Below are positions 25,063-33,981 of a stretch of 34,457 bases of DNA, one piece after another (the stretch's first letter is position 1; each line of letters begins with the position of its first letter). The notes below the pieces were generated by a model that ran no database searches, was not told the DNA's origin, and was given only the letters and a program-made list of their open reading frames with translations. The stretch is from Streptomyces sp. LS1784 (GTDB lineage Bacteria; Actinomycetota; Actinomycetes; Streptomycetales; Streptomycetaceae). The translations under genes and the position numbers were made by a program. Where the stretch lies: contig NZ_JAHSQD010000028.1 in assembly GCF_020103755.1 (NCBI RefSeq), forward strand, positions 1 through 34,457, given 5' to 3'.

Positions 25063-25596
25063 GTGATTTCCCGGGAGCGAGCGGTCGAGCTGGTCGAGTC
25101 CTATCTGGAGCGGGAGCGGCCGACCTGGGCATGGGCGAGGCTGATCCCGGCGCTGGCCGTCTACGCGGTCGAGGAGCGGTCCGTCGGGTGGCTCGTCTAC
25201 TGGACCTCGGCGCAGGGCGCCCGCGACCCCGCGCTGCGCGGGAACCTCCTCGGCGGCCCCTATCTGGTCGACCGGGAGGACGGCAGCATCCACTTCGTCC
25301 CCGGCACCGACTGGAGTGACGGCTGGGAGGAGGACTACCTCCGGCAGGTCAAGGGCATCAGGGCGCCCGACCCCCTCGCCGCGGACGTCCGGCGCCTCGC
25401 GCACTCCGTCGGGACCGCCGCCGCCATGCAGCACCTGCGCAAGAACGCCCCGCGGATGAGCCTGCAGCAGGCCAGGACGTACGTGACGATCGCCAGGGAC
25501 GGGAGTGAACCGCCCGAGGATCTGGTGAGCCTCACCCGCAAGCCCGACCGATGGGCCCCGGGCCCCATCGAGACGCTGGCGGGCCCGGTCCGGTAG
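25063..25596 (+). CDS. YrhB/Imm35-domain immunity-like protein
   Basis: The 177-residue protein has an N-terminal half (ISRERAVELVESYLERE, GWLVYWTSAQ, LGGPYLVDREDGSIHFVPGT) matching the YrhB/Imm35 family, predicted immunity proteins for polymorphic toxins. The C-terminal part (ADVRRLAHSVGTAAAMQHLRK, SLQQARTYVTIARDG) resembles the ribosomal L7/L12-C-terminal-like helices found attached to actinomycete proteins; this is a weaker guess. The start is uncertain: GTG at 25063 gives the family-like ISRERA beginning, while ATG at 25054 adds three residues. Neither has a good ribosome site. No toxin gene is adjacent, so it is an orphan. Function as an immunity protein is a family-level prediction. Confidence 0.78.
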   Translation: MISRERAVELVESYLERERPTWAWARLIPALAVYAVEERSVGWLVYWTSAQGARDPALRGNLLGGPYLVDREDGSIHFVPGTDWSDGWEEDYLRQVKGIRAPDPLAADVRRLAHSVGTAAAMQHLRKNAPRMSLQQARTYVTIARDGSEPPEDLVSLTRKPDRWAPGPIETLAGPVR

Positions 25597-25774
25597 CAGC
25601 CCGACCGTACGCCGCGGTCGAGCCGCATGGGGGCGGATCGGCAGTGGCCTCGACGGCGCGACCGCTCCGGCAGCTCCACGGCGGAATGCCGGGAAGTTGC
25701 CGGTTGCCGTGCCGCTGACCAGCAAACCGGCAGGTACAGGGGCCTCAGGAGGTATGTGGTGCACAACCATTGAC

Positions 25775-25793
25775 CCGGAGTCAGCGACTCCGG
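25775..25793 (+). promoter_or_regulatory. hairpin in the leader of the NlpC/P60 gene
   Basis: CCGGAGT (25775-25781), loop CAGCG, ACTCCGG (25787-25793): a perfect 7-bp stem ending 14 nt before the ATG at 25808. The only purine-rich ribosome-site candidate (GGAAAGA) starts in the last two bases of the stem, so the fold could limit initiation. A strong AGGAGGT lies further upstream at 25747-25753 without a usable start at proper spacing in this frame. Confidence 0.4.
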
Positions 25794-25807
25794 AAAGATC
25801 CGCGACC

Positions 25808-27037
25808 ATGACTACGCGCGTAACCCTTCTGTCACGGTGGCTGATCGCCCCGCTGCGGTGGGCGGCCCTGCTGTCGCTGCTGGTGTCGGTCGGAGTGTTC
25901 TTCGCCGGCGCCGGGGCGGCCCAGGCGGCGCCCGCCTGCGGGGTCCTCTCCACCGGTGCGGCGCCGCAGGCGACCGCAGCCGTCCGCTCCGCCTGCGGGC
26001 TGATCGGCACCCCGTACTCGTGGGGCGGCGGCCACGGCTCGCAGCCCGGCCCGACGTACGGCCTCTGCGACCCCTCCAACGGCGCGCCCAACGACTGCAA
26101 CGTCCGCGGCCTGGACTGTTCCGGCATGGTCCGCTACGCCTACTACCTGGCGGTCGGCGAGGACGTCATCAACGGCACCACCCGGACCCAGTGGCCGACC
26201 TCCCGGGCGGTCGCGCGCTACTACCGGGCGGACGGAACCGCACCGCTGCTCCCCGGCGACCTGGTGTACTTCGGCAACACCGCCTCCACCATCCACCACG
26301 TCGCGATGTACCTCGGACAGGGCTGGATCGCCGAGGCCCCCTACTCCGGCGGCTACGTCCAGGTGGCGGCGCTCTCCTCGCACGGCGACTACTACGGCGC
26401 CATCCGGCTGTACGGCGCCGGCGGCGGCTCCACGACGCCGCCGCCCACCACGCCGCCGTCGAACAGCGGCCAGTACTGGGTGGACACCAACGCCAACGCG
26501 CCGGTGTACGGCTCCCCGACGTCCACCACGAGCACGGGCACGCTGTACCAGGGCACGAACTACGTCTTCTGCAAGGCCTGGGGCCGCGAGGTCTCCAACG
26601 GCAGCGCCTACAACCACTGGTGGCTGAAGACCGACCCGGACGTGGGCCCCGGCGGGCAGTGGGTGTCCGCGTACTACCTCTCCCGGTGGGGCAACGACGT
26701 GGCCAAGGACAACAACGGCACGACCATCCCCACCTGCGCCGGCGGCGGCACCCCGCCCGCCACCGGGAAGTACTGGGTGGACACCTTCGCCAACGCGAGC
26801 GTCTACGCCTCGCCGACCTCCACCAACGCCACCGGGACGCTGTACCAGGGGACCAACTACGTCTTCTGCAAGGCCTGGGGCCGCGAGGTCTCCAACGGCA
26901 GCAGCTACAACCACTGGTGGCTGAAGACGGACGCGGACGGCGGCCCGGCCGGCCAGTGGGTGTCCGCGTTCTACCTGTCGCGATGGGGCAGCGACACGGC
27001 CAAGGACAACAACGGCACGACCATCCCCGACTGCTAG
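25808..27037 (+). CDS. secreted NlpC/P60 peptidase with two C-terminal repeats
   Basis: The 409-residue exported cell-wall enzyme has a Sec signal: basic start (TTRVTLLSRW), hydrophobic core (WAALLSLLVSVGVFFAG) and cleavage near AQA-A at 40/41. The NlpC/P60 domain covers about 60-203, with nucleophile Cys104 (GLDCSGMVRYAYY), His163/164 (TIHHVAMYLG) and the typical GTPYSWGGG. Such enzymes cut peptide stems of peptidoglycan. A Thr/Pro linker (205-220) leads to two repeats of about 90 residues (221-310, 320-409), each with YWVDT, FCKAWGREVSNGS, NHWWLKTD and YLSRWG and ending in Cys. They are probably SH3-like wall-binding modules. The paired Cys in each could form disulfides. The ATG at 25808 is chosen; ATG 25754 touches AGGAGGT and would bury the signal. 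A large hairpin terminator follows. Confidence 0.88.
   Translation: MTTRVTLLSRWLIAPLRWAALLSLLVSVGVFFAGAGAAQAAPACGVLSTGAAPQATAAVRSACGLIGTPYSWGGGHGSQPGPTYGLCDPSNGAPNDCNVRGLDCSGMVRYAYYLAVGEDVINGTTRTQWPTSRAVARYYRADGTAPLLPGDLVYFGNTASTIHHVAMYLGQGWIAEAPYSGGYVQVAALSSHGDYYGAIRLYGAGGGSTTPPPTTPPSNSGQYWVDTNANAPVYGSPTSTTSTGTLYQGTNYVFCKAWGREVSNGSAYNHWWLKTDPDVGPGGQWVSAYYLSRWGNDVAKDNNGTTIPTCAGGGTPPATGKYWVDTFANASVYASPTSTNATGTLYQGTNYVFCKAWGREVSNGSSYNHWWLKTDADGGPAGQWVSAFYLSRWGSDTAKDNNGTTIPDC
26471..27034 (+). repeat. tandem in-frame duplication of the C-terminal wall-binding module
   Basis: The segment from 26471 is repeated from 26768, an offset of 297 nt (99 codons). Long stretches are identical or nearly so at DNA level, including the codons for TNYVFCKAWGREVSNGS and NHWWLKTD. 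The spacer between units is Gly/Pro-rich. Confidence 0.85.
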
Positions 27038-27046
27038 CAGGCAGCC

Positions 27047-27097
27047 CGACCGTGCTGGTCCCGACCACCGCCGAGGTGGCCGCGACCAGCACGGTCG
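27047..27097 (+). terminator. terminator after the NlpC/P60 gene
   Basis: CGACCGTGCTGGTC (27047-27060) pairs perfectly with GACCAGCACGGTCG (27084-27097), 14 bp. A smaller CCACC/GGTGG stem lies within the loop. It starts 9 nt after the stop codon. There is no long T-run. Confidence 0.75.
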
Positions 27098-27162
27098 CGT
27101 TCTCCCGGGGCGCCCCCGCGGACCGATCAGGATTCGAGAAGCGCCCGGCCGGGGTGCGCGCC

Positions 27163-27178
27163 TAGCGTTGCAGTCATG
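27163..27178 (+). promoter_or_regulatory. -10 box of a probable leaderless VOC gene
   Basis: TAGCGT (27163-27168) fits TANNNT and lies 7 nt before the ATG at 27176, with no ribosome site between. No clear -35 is seen. Confidence 0.4.
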
Positions 27179-27589
27179 AGCGACATCACCATTCACTGGA
27201 CCTTCCTCCCGCACACCGACCCCGAGGCCTCCCTGGCCTTCTACCGCGACCTGCTCGGCTTCGAGGTGCGCAACGACGTCGGCGGCGGCCCGATGCGCTG
27301 GATCACCGTCGGCCCCGTCGGCCAGCCCGACGTCTCCCTGGTGCTGGAGCCGGCCTCCGCCGACCCGGGCCGCACCGAGGAGGAGCAGCGGACCATCACC
27401 GAGATGATGGCCAAGGGCACCTACGCCCGGCTCGTCCTGGGCACCCGCGACCTCGACGGCGTCTACGACCGGCTGAAGTCCGGCGGCGCCGAGTTGGTCC
27501 AGGAGCCGACCGAGCAGCCGTACGGCGTCCGCGACTGCGCGTTCCGCGACCCGGCGGGCAACATGGTCCGCTTCAACGAGGTGGGCTGA
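27176..27589 (+). CDS. VOC-superfamily (glyoxalase/bleomycin-resistance-like) protein
   Basis: The 137-residue single-domain vicinal oxygen chelate protein opens with ITIHWTFLPHTDPEASLAFYRDLLGFEV, the first beta-alpha-beta-beta-beta unit. The second unit is ARLVLGTRDLDGVYDRLKSGGAELVQEP and ends YGVRDCAFRDPAGNMVRFNEV. Possible metal ligands are His7 and the C-terminal Glu in FNEV, as in glyoxalase-like proteins. Whether it is an enzyme, a thiol-transferase or a drug-binding resistance protein cannot be read from the sequence. The start seems leaderless. It lies 177 nt upstream of the UvrA-like gene, with an inverted-repeat cluster between, so they may be separately controlled. Confidence 0.87.
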   Translation: MSDITIHWTFLPHTDPEASLAFYRDLLGFEVRNDVGGGPMRWITVGPVGQPDVSLVLEPASADPGRTEEEQRTITEMMAKGTYARLVLGTRDLDGVYDRLKSGGAELVQEPTEQPYGVRDCAFRDPAGNMVRFNEVG

Positions 27590-27642
27590 ACCCACAGGCA
27601 CCGGGGCCCGCCCCGCCCGCCGTCGGCCGTACCCGAAGCCCG

Positions 27643-27675
27643 TTCGATCCCGGCCGGATCGATGGTTGGATCGAA
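27643..27675. promoter_or_regulatory. GGATCGA motif cluster upstream of the UvrA-like gene
   Basis: TTCGATCC (27643-27650) is inverted relative to both GGATCGA (27656-27662) and GGATCGAA (27668-27675). The first pair forms a 7-5-7 dyad, and the two same-strand copies are 12 bp apart. A further TTCGA follows at 27679. The cluster is about 90 nt upstream of the ATG at 27767. A repressor-binding region is the simplest reading; no regulator gene is adjacent. Confidence 0.5.
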
Positions 27676-27766
27676 GGGTTCGAGCACACCGACGGCGGCC
27701 GTGGGGCGGGCCTGCCCGACCCCGCCCACCCCGAAGACCGCCGAGAGCCAGGGAGCGAAGAGAACG

Positions 27767-30142
<2,376 letters not shown>

Positions 30143-30165
30143 GCCGTACCTGGGCTGAGTCGCGA

Positions 30166-30201
30166 GCCCTCCCGCCGGGCCGGTCAGTCCAGCGGGAGGG
30201 C
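30166..30201. terminator. bidirectional hairpin between the UvrA-like and GNAT genes
   Basis: GCCCTCCCGC (30166-30175) pairs with GCGGGAGGGC (30192-30201), 10 bp with a 16-nt loop. It lies between convergent stops and overlaps the last codons of the GNAT gene. Confidence 0.6.
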
Positions 30202-30693
30202 CATCTCCAGGATCCGCGCCGAGGCGTCCAGCACGTACGGCGTCGCCTCCCCCGTGAAGGCGAACCCTCGCCGCAGGTAGAAGGCGGCGGCGCGGGGGTT
30301 CGCCTCGTGCACTCCGAGCAGCATCCGCCCGGCGCCGCGGACCCGTGCCCAGGCGAGCACCGCGTCCAACAGGGCGTCGGCGACTCCGCGCCCGCGGCCG
30401 CGGTGCGCCGGGTCCACCCAGACGCCGATCAGGTCGAGCGCGCCGGCCTGCTCCCGGTTCGGGACGGACAGCATGGTGCCGACCCACTCCCCCGCGGCGT
30501 CCACGGCGACCAGGCCGAGCCGGTCCGGCTCGTTGACCCAGTCGCACCGGGCCCGCCACTCGCCCTCGCCGTGGCGGCTCGCGCTCTCGTGGGTCTCGCC
30601 GAAGGCCAGGGGCGTGTCGAGCAGTTGGGCCAGCCGCACCTTCCGCAGCCGCTGCCATTCGGTGCGCCCGATCCGCTCGATCCGGTACTCCAT
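30184..30693 (-). CDS. GNAT-family N-acetyltransferase
   Basis: This is a 169-residue cytosolic acetyl-CoA-dependent transferase. Motif A reads LIGVWVDPAHRGRGRGVADALLD (split at 88-110), with RGRGRG as the pyrophosphate-binding loop. Motif B is LGVHEANPRAAAFYLRRGF (126-143), with the conserved NPRAAAFY segment, and the C-terminal strand follows. The early segment (LAFGETHESASRHGEGEWRARC) is typical of the branch that acetylates small molecules or stress-related targets. The ATG at 30693 has GGAG 9 nt upstream; ATG 30699 lies too close to it. The gene is convergent with the UvrA-like gene. The acceptor is unknown. Confidence 0.9.
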   Translation of the reverse strand: MEYRIERIGRTEWQRLRKVRLAQLLDTPLAFGETHESASRHGEGEWRARCDWVNEPDRLGLVAVDAAGEWVGTMLSVPNREQAGALDLIGVWVDPAHRGRGRGVADALLDAVLAWARVRGAGRMLLGVHEANPRAAAFYLRRGFAFTGEATPYVLDASARILEMALPLD

Positions 30694-30776
30694 CGACATC
30701 GACTCCCCCGTCACACGACGCTGCCTCCGCCGCTGGTGATCACCGGTGGCGGAGGCAGGATAGCCGTGACCCGGGA

Positions 30777-32642
30777 CTACGGCTTGATGCGGACCACCTG
30801 CGGGTCGTGGTCGCTGGCCTGCTGGGCGAACTCGGCGTTGATGTGCACCACGTCGTACTTGGCGTAGCCGACCTCGGGGCTGACCAGGATGTGGTCCAGC
30901 ACCTGCGAGTTGCCCTGGTAGACGTACGAGTACTGCTCGGTCTCCGGCAGCTCGTTCACCAGGTCGCGCAGCACGCCGTCCTTGGTGAGCGCGGCGAGCG
31001 CGGGCGAGAACTGGTAGTCGTTGAAGTCGCCGAGGGAGACGACCTTGGCCTCCTTGTCCGCGGCCAGCAGCTTGGCGACGAAGGCCTGCTCGACGGTGGC
31101 CTGCTTGGTCCGCTGCACCTCGGAGCTGCGGGTCGGCTGCTGGAACCGGCTGTCGATGCCCTGGTCGCCACCCTTGCTGTTGAAGTGGTTGGCGATCACG
31201 AAGACCTTCTTGCCCCGGAAGGAGAACTGACCGACCAACGGCTTGCGGCTGTTGGTCCAGGCCTCGTCGGTGGGCTCGATCCGGCCGGGCGAGGCGGTCA
31301 GCGCGGCGCCCGCGCCGGTGCCGCTCACGCCGACGGCGGTGGTGGCGTCGCCGCCGGGGATGTCGGTGAAGGACACCCGCTGCGGGTTGAACAGGAAGAC
31401 CTGGCGGATGTTGCCGCCGGGCTCGCCGCCGTCCTTGCCGTCCTGCGGGTCGACCGAGCGCCAGTCGTAGGCCGGGCCGCCGGCCGCCTTGATCGCGGCG
31501 ATGAACTTGGCGACGGTCTGGCTCGCGTCCACCGTGCCGTCGTTCTTGGCCCCGTTGTTGTCCTGGATCTCCTCCAGGGCGACGATGTCGGGCGAGCGCA
31601 GGTTGGTGACGACGCCCTGGGCCAGCTCGGCGAACTTGGCGTCCGGGTTGCCCGGGGCCAGGTTCTCCACGTTGTAGGTGGCGAGGGTGAGTTCGCGGTC
31701 GCCCGCCTGGGCGGTGACCTCGCGCTGGAGGTGGTTGTCCTTCAGCGTGCCCATGGTGCCGGCGACCAGGGTGTAGCCGCCGAAGTTGTTGTAGTCCAGC
31801 GGGCCGGTGGTGGTGCCGGTCAGCTCGTCGCCGACGTTGGCCACCGGGAACGGCTGCTGGGAGACCGGGGCCTGCTGCTGGATCATCAGGCGGCCGACGT
31901 TGGGCTCGCGGTAGGACTCGTACAGCACGCCGCCGCGCTTGCTGCGCTGGTCCTGACGGTCGGCGGCGACCCACAGCTCGTTGTACTTGTCGGTCGCCTG
32001 GATCACCCGGACGTCCTTGACCTGGACGAGCATGCCCTCCAGGGACTCGTAGAAGTCCAGGGTGTACTTCTCGGGGTCGAGCTTCACGCCGTCGATGGAG
32101 CCGTCCGCACCGGCCGGCGGGGCGTAGGTGCCGGGGATGTTACGGGTGTCCACGACCACCGGGGCGGGCAGCGGGTTGCCGGCCGACAGGACGGTGACGC
32201 CCGGGGCGGAGATCTCGGTGAGGGACTGCGAACCGCCGCCGAAGTTCGGGTAGTACTCGGTGACCTTGCCGCTCACCAGCACCGAATCGCCGACCTTCAC
32301 GGTCGGGTTGCCGCCGGTGAAGACGAAGACGCCCTCGCTGGTGGCCGGGTCGGCGTCCGGGTTCGGGTCCTGGATCCAGAAGCCCTTGGAGCTGCCGTAC
32401 GCGCGCACACCGGTGACGATGCCGGGCACGCCGGTGACGGGCTTGCCCGCCTGCGGGGATGTCCGGGTGCCGCCCTGGATGTCGTGGATCCGCAGCGGGC
32501 CGACCTCGGTCGGGGCGGGGGTGGCGGCAGCGGCGTTCGCCACCGGCAGCGGGACGAGCACCAGCGAGGCGGCCAGCGTGGCCGGGATCAGGGCGGCGCG
32601 CAGCAGGGCTCTGCGGGGGCGGGGTGCGGGGGCGGTGGTCAC
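30777..32642 (-). CDS. exported ExeM/NucH-like endonuclease/exonuclease/phosphatase
   Basis: The 621-residue secreted nuclease-like protein has a Sec signal: Arg-rich start (PRPRRALLRAALIP), hydrophobic core (ATLAASLVLVPLPV) and cleavage after about residue 37 (ANA). An OB-like N-terminal part (HDIQGG, GFWIQDPN, VGDSVLVSGKVTEY; about 45-165) is followed by the EEP nuclease domain from about 318. EEP motifs: LATYNVENLAP, SPDIVALEEIQDN (metal Glu358), IANHFNSKGG, SLGDFNDYQFSPAL, LDHILVSPEV and terminal SDHDPQVV (His612). The layout matches extracellular nucleases such as ExeM/NucH, which degrade DNA outside the cell for nutrient or biofilm purposes. The GTG at 32642 has AGGAG about 10 nt upstream. 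Phosphate control is common for such genes, but I see no clear PHO box. Confidence 0.9.
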   Translation of the reverse strand: MTTAPAPRPRRALLRAALIPATLAASLVLVPLPVANAAAATPAPTEVGPLRIHDIQGGTRTSPQAGKPVTGVPGIVTGVRAYGSSKGFWIQDPNPDADPATSEGVFVFTGGNPTVKVGDSVLVSGKVTEYYPNFGGGSQSLTEISAPGVTVLSAGNPLPAPVVVDTRNIPGTYAPPAGADGSIDGVKLDPEKYTLDFYESLEGMLVQVKDVRVIQATDKYNELWVAADRQDQRSKRGGVLYESYREPNVGRLMIQQQAPVSQQPFPVANVGDELTGTTTGPLDYNNFGGYTLVAGTMGTLKDNHLQREVTAQAGDRELTLATYNVENLAPGNPDAKFAELAQGVVTNLRSPDIVALEEIQDNNGAKNDGTVDASQTVAKFIAAIKAAGGPAYDWRSVDPQDGKDGGEPGGNIRQVFLFNPQRVSFTDIPGGDATTAVGVSGTGAGAALTASPGRIEPTDEAWTNSRKPLVGQFSFRGKKVFVIANHFNSKGGDQGIDSRFQQPTRSSEVQRTKQATVEQAFVAKLLAADKEAKVVSLGDFNDYQFSPALAALTKDGVLRDLVNELPETEQYSYVYQGNSQVLDHILVSPEVGYAKYDVVHINAEFAQQASDHDPQVVRIKP

Positions 32643-32809
32643 CGGGGAAGTACTCCTAGCTCCGTCGTGCGGCACTGGCGTGGCACGGCGGTCCGGGCGG
32701 AGGCGCGCGTCGGACGCGCGCTACTCGCGTAGGGAGAAAGCGGAGGACGGACACCCGCCCCCCGCGGCGCCCCTCAAGATACGCGCGTAGAAAATGCCCC
32801 GACAAGACC

Positions 32810-32858
32810 CCGACAGTGAACTGTCGGTTCCCTGGGGATGACTTGACTGCCGGTCAGT
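32810..32858. promoter_or_regulatory. paired palindromes between the oxidoreductase and nuclease genes
   Basis: CCGACAGT-ga-ACTGTCGG (32810-32827) is a perfect 8-2-8 dyad. GACTG-ccggt-CAGTC (32844-32858) is a second inverted repeat 16 nt further on. They lie downstream of the Gfo/Idh stop and upstream of the nuclease start, both on the minus strand. They may form a terminator for the first, an operator for the second, or both. Confidence 0.5.
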
Positions 32859-32867
32859 CCGGGCTTT

Positions 32868-33821
32868 TCACAGCCCGCTTCCAGCGGACTCCCAGGAAGC
32901 CTCGATCCGCTCCACGACCAGCTCGCACAGCTCGTGGGTGCGCAGCGCGTCGTGGGCGTCCAGGGTGCGCCCGGCGCGGACGGCCGCCAGGAAGGCGAGC
33001 ACGCACTGCTCGATGCCGCGCTGACGAGCCACCGGCACCCAGTCGCCGCGGCGGCGCACGGTCGGCTGGCCGCGGTGGTCGATCACCTCGGCCAGGTTGT
33101 GCACCTCGCGCTTGGAGTCGCCGCCGGAGACCTCCAGCACCTCCTCGGTGGAGCCGGAGAGCCGGTTCATGATGCCCAGCGCGGTGAACCCCTGCCCGCC
33201 GAGGGTGAGCACCACGTGCTCGACCAGCCCGTCCCGGCTGCGGGAGCGGACGTCCACGTGCTCGATCTCACCGGGGACCAGGAAGCGCAGCGTGTCCACC
33301 ACGTGGATGAAGTCGTCGAACACCAGCGGGCGGGCCGCCTCGGCCAGGCCCTCCCGGTTCTTCTGCAGCACGATCAGGTCGCGCGGCCGCTCCAGGGCCT
33401 GCACGTAGCCGGGCGCGTGGCGGCGGTTGAAGCCGACCATCAGCGAGCGGCCGGTCCGGTCGGCGAGGTCGACCAGCCGGCGGGCGCCGTCCAGGGTGTG
33501 GTCGAGCGGCTTGTCGACGTAGACGTCCACCCCGGCGGTGAGCAGCTGCTCGACGATCGGGACGTGCTGGTCGGTGGCGGCGTGCACGAAGGCGGCGCGG
33601 ATGCCGCCGCCGATCAGCGCGCCGAGGTCGGTGAAGCGGTGCTCGGGGGCGATCCGGTGGGCCTCGCCGATCCTGTCCAGCTTCGCCGCGTCCCGGGTCA
33701 TCAGCCGCACATCCAACCCCGGCAGCGCGGTGAGCACCGGCAGGTACGCCTTCTGCGCGATGTCACCGAGCCCGATCACCCCGACCGGAAGGAGGTCGTC
33801 AGGGACAGAGGTCGAATTCAT
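32868..33821 (-). CDS. Gfo/Idh/MocA-family oxidoreductase
   Basis: The 317-residue NAD(P)-dependent enzyme has a Rossmann start, PVGVIGLGDIAQKAYLPVL (12-30). The family EKP motif reads VDKP here (102-105). Catalytic-type His173 and Asp176 lie in FIHVVDTLRF. The C-terminal domain is the usual alpha/beta GFO dehydrogenase fold. Family members oxidise or reduce sugars, inositols, biliverdin or dihydrodiols. The substrate is unclear and neighbours give no sugar pathway. The ATG at 33821 is preferred because GGAGA sits 5-6 nt upstream; the ATG at 33833 would place that site inside the gene and lacks its own. The DKP variant is conservative but may alter NAD(P) or substrate handling. Confidence 0.9.
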   Translation of the reverse strand: MNSTSVPDDLLPVGVIGLGDIAQKAYLPVLTALPGLDVRLMTRDAAKLDRIGEAHRIAPEHRFTDLGALIGGGIRAAFVHAATDQHVPIVEQLLTAGVDVYVDKPLDHTLDGARRLVDLADRTGRSLMVGFNRRHAPGYVQALERPRDLIVLQKNREGLAEAARPLVFDDFIHVVDTLRFLVPGEIEHVDVRSRSRDGLVEHVVLTLGGQGFTALGIMNRLSGSTEEVLEVSGGDSKREVHNLAEVIDHRGQPTVRRRGDWVPVARQRGIEQCVLAFLAAVRAGRTLDAHDALRTHELCELVVERIEASWESAGSGL

Positions 33822-33951
33822 CGGATTCTCCATAAATACGCCGACACATCAGCTCCACCCTATTCACCGGCTCCCGTACGCCACCAACCCGCCGCCGGCA
33901 CCCCGGAACGGCTGGGGCGGATCCTGTCGGACCAGAGCGCGGCGTCGGCGT

Positions 33952-33981
33952 GCGTGCAGCGCGGGGCGGGTCCCCGCACGC
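33952..33981 (-). terminator. hairpin after the truncated minus-strand gene
   Basis: GCGGGG (33961-33966) pairs with CCCCGC (33972-33977), and GCGT (33952-33955) pairs with ACGC (33978-33981) across a 5-nt bulge. It abuts the stop codon of the minus-strand gene at 33982. There is no T-run; moderate support. Confidence 0.45.

Noticed and set aside
25597-25807. A ydaO-type (c-di-AMP) riboswitch before the NlpC/P60 gene, common for wall hydrolases in actinomycetes
   Set aside because: I could not find the conserved core of that riboswitch in this leader; only a 7-bp hairpin is present.
27635-27660. GTTCGATCCCGGC, similar to a tRNA T-arm, possibly a tRNA 3' end or attachment site
   Set aside because: The flanking bases do not form a T-stem, there is no acceptor stem or anticodon arm, and the bases are better explained by the GGATCGA inverted repeats.
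32643-32867. PHO box upstream of the exported nuclease
   Set aside because: No pair of 11-nt GTTCACC-type repeats at proper spacing could be found.
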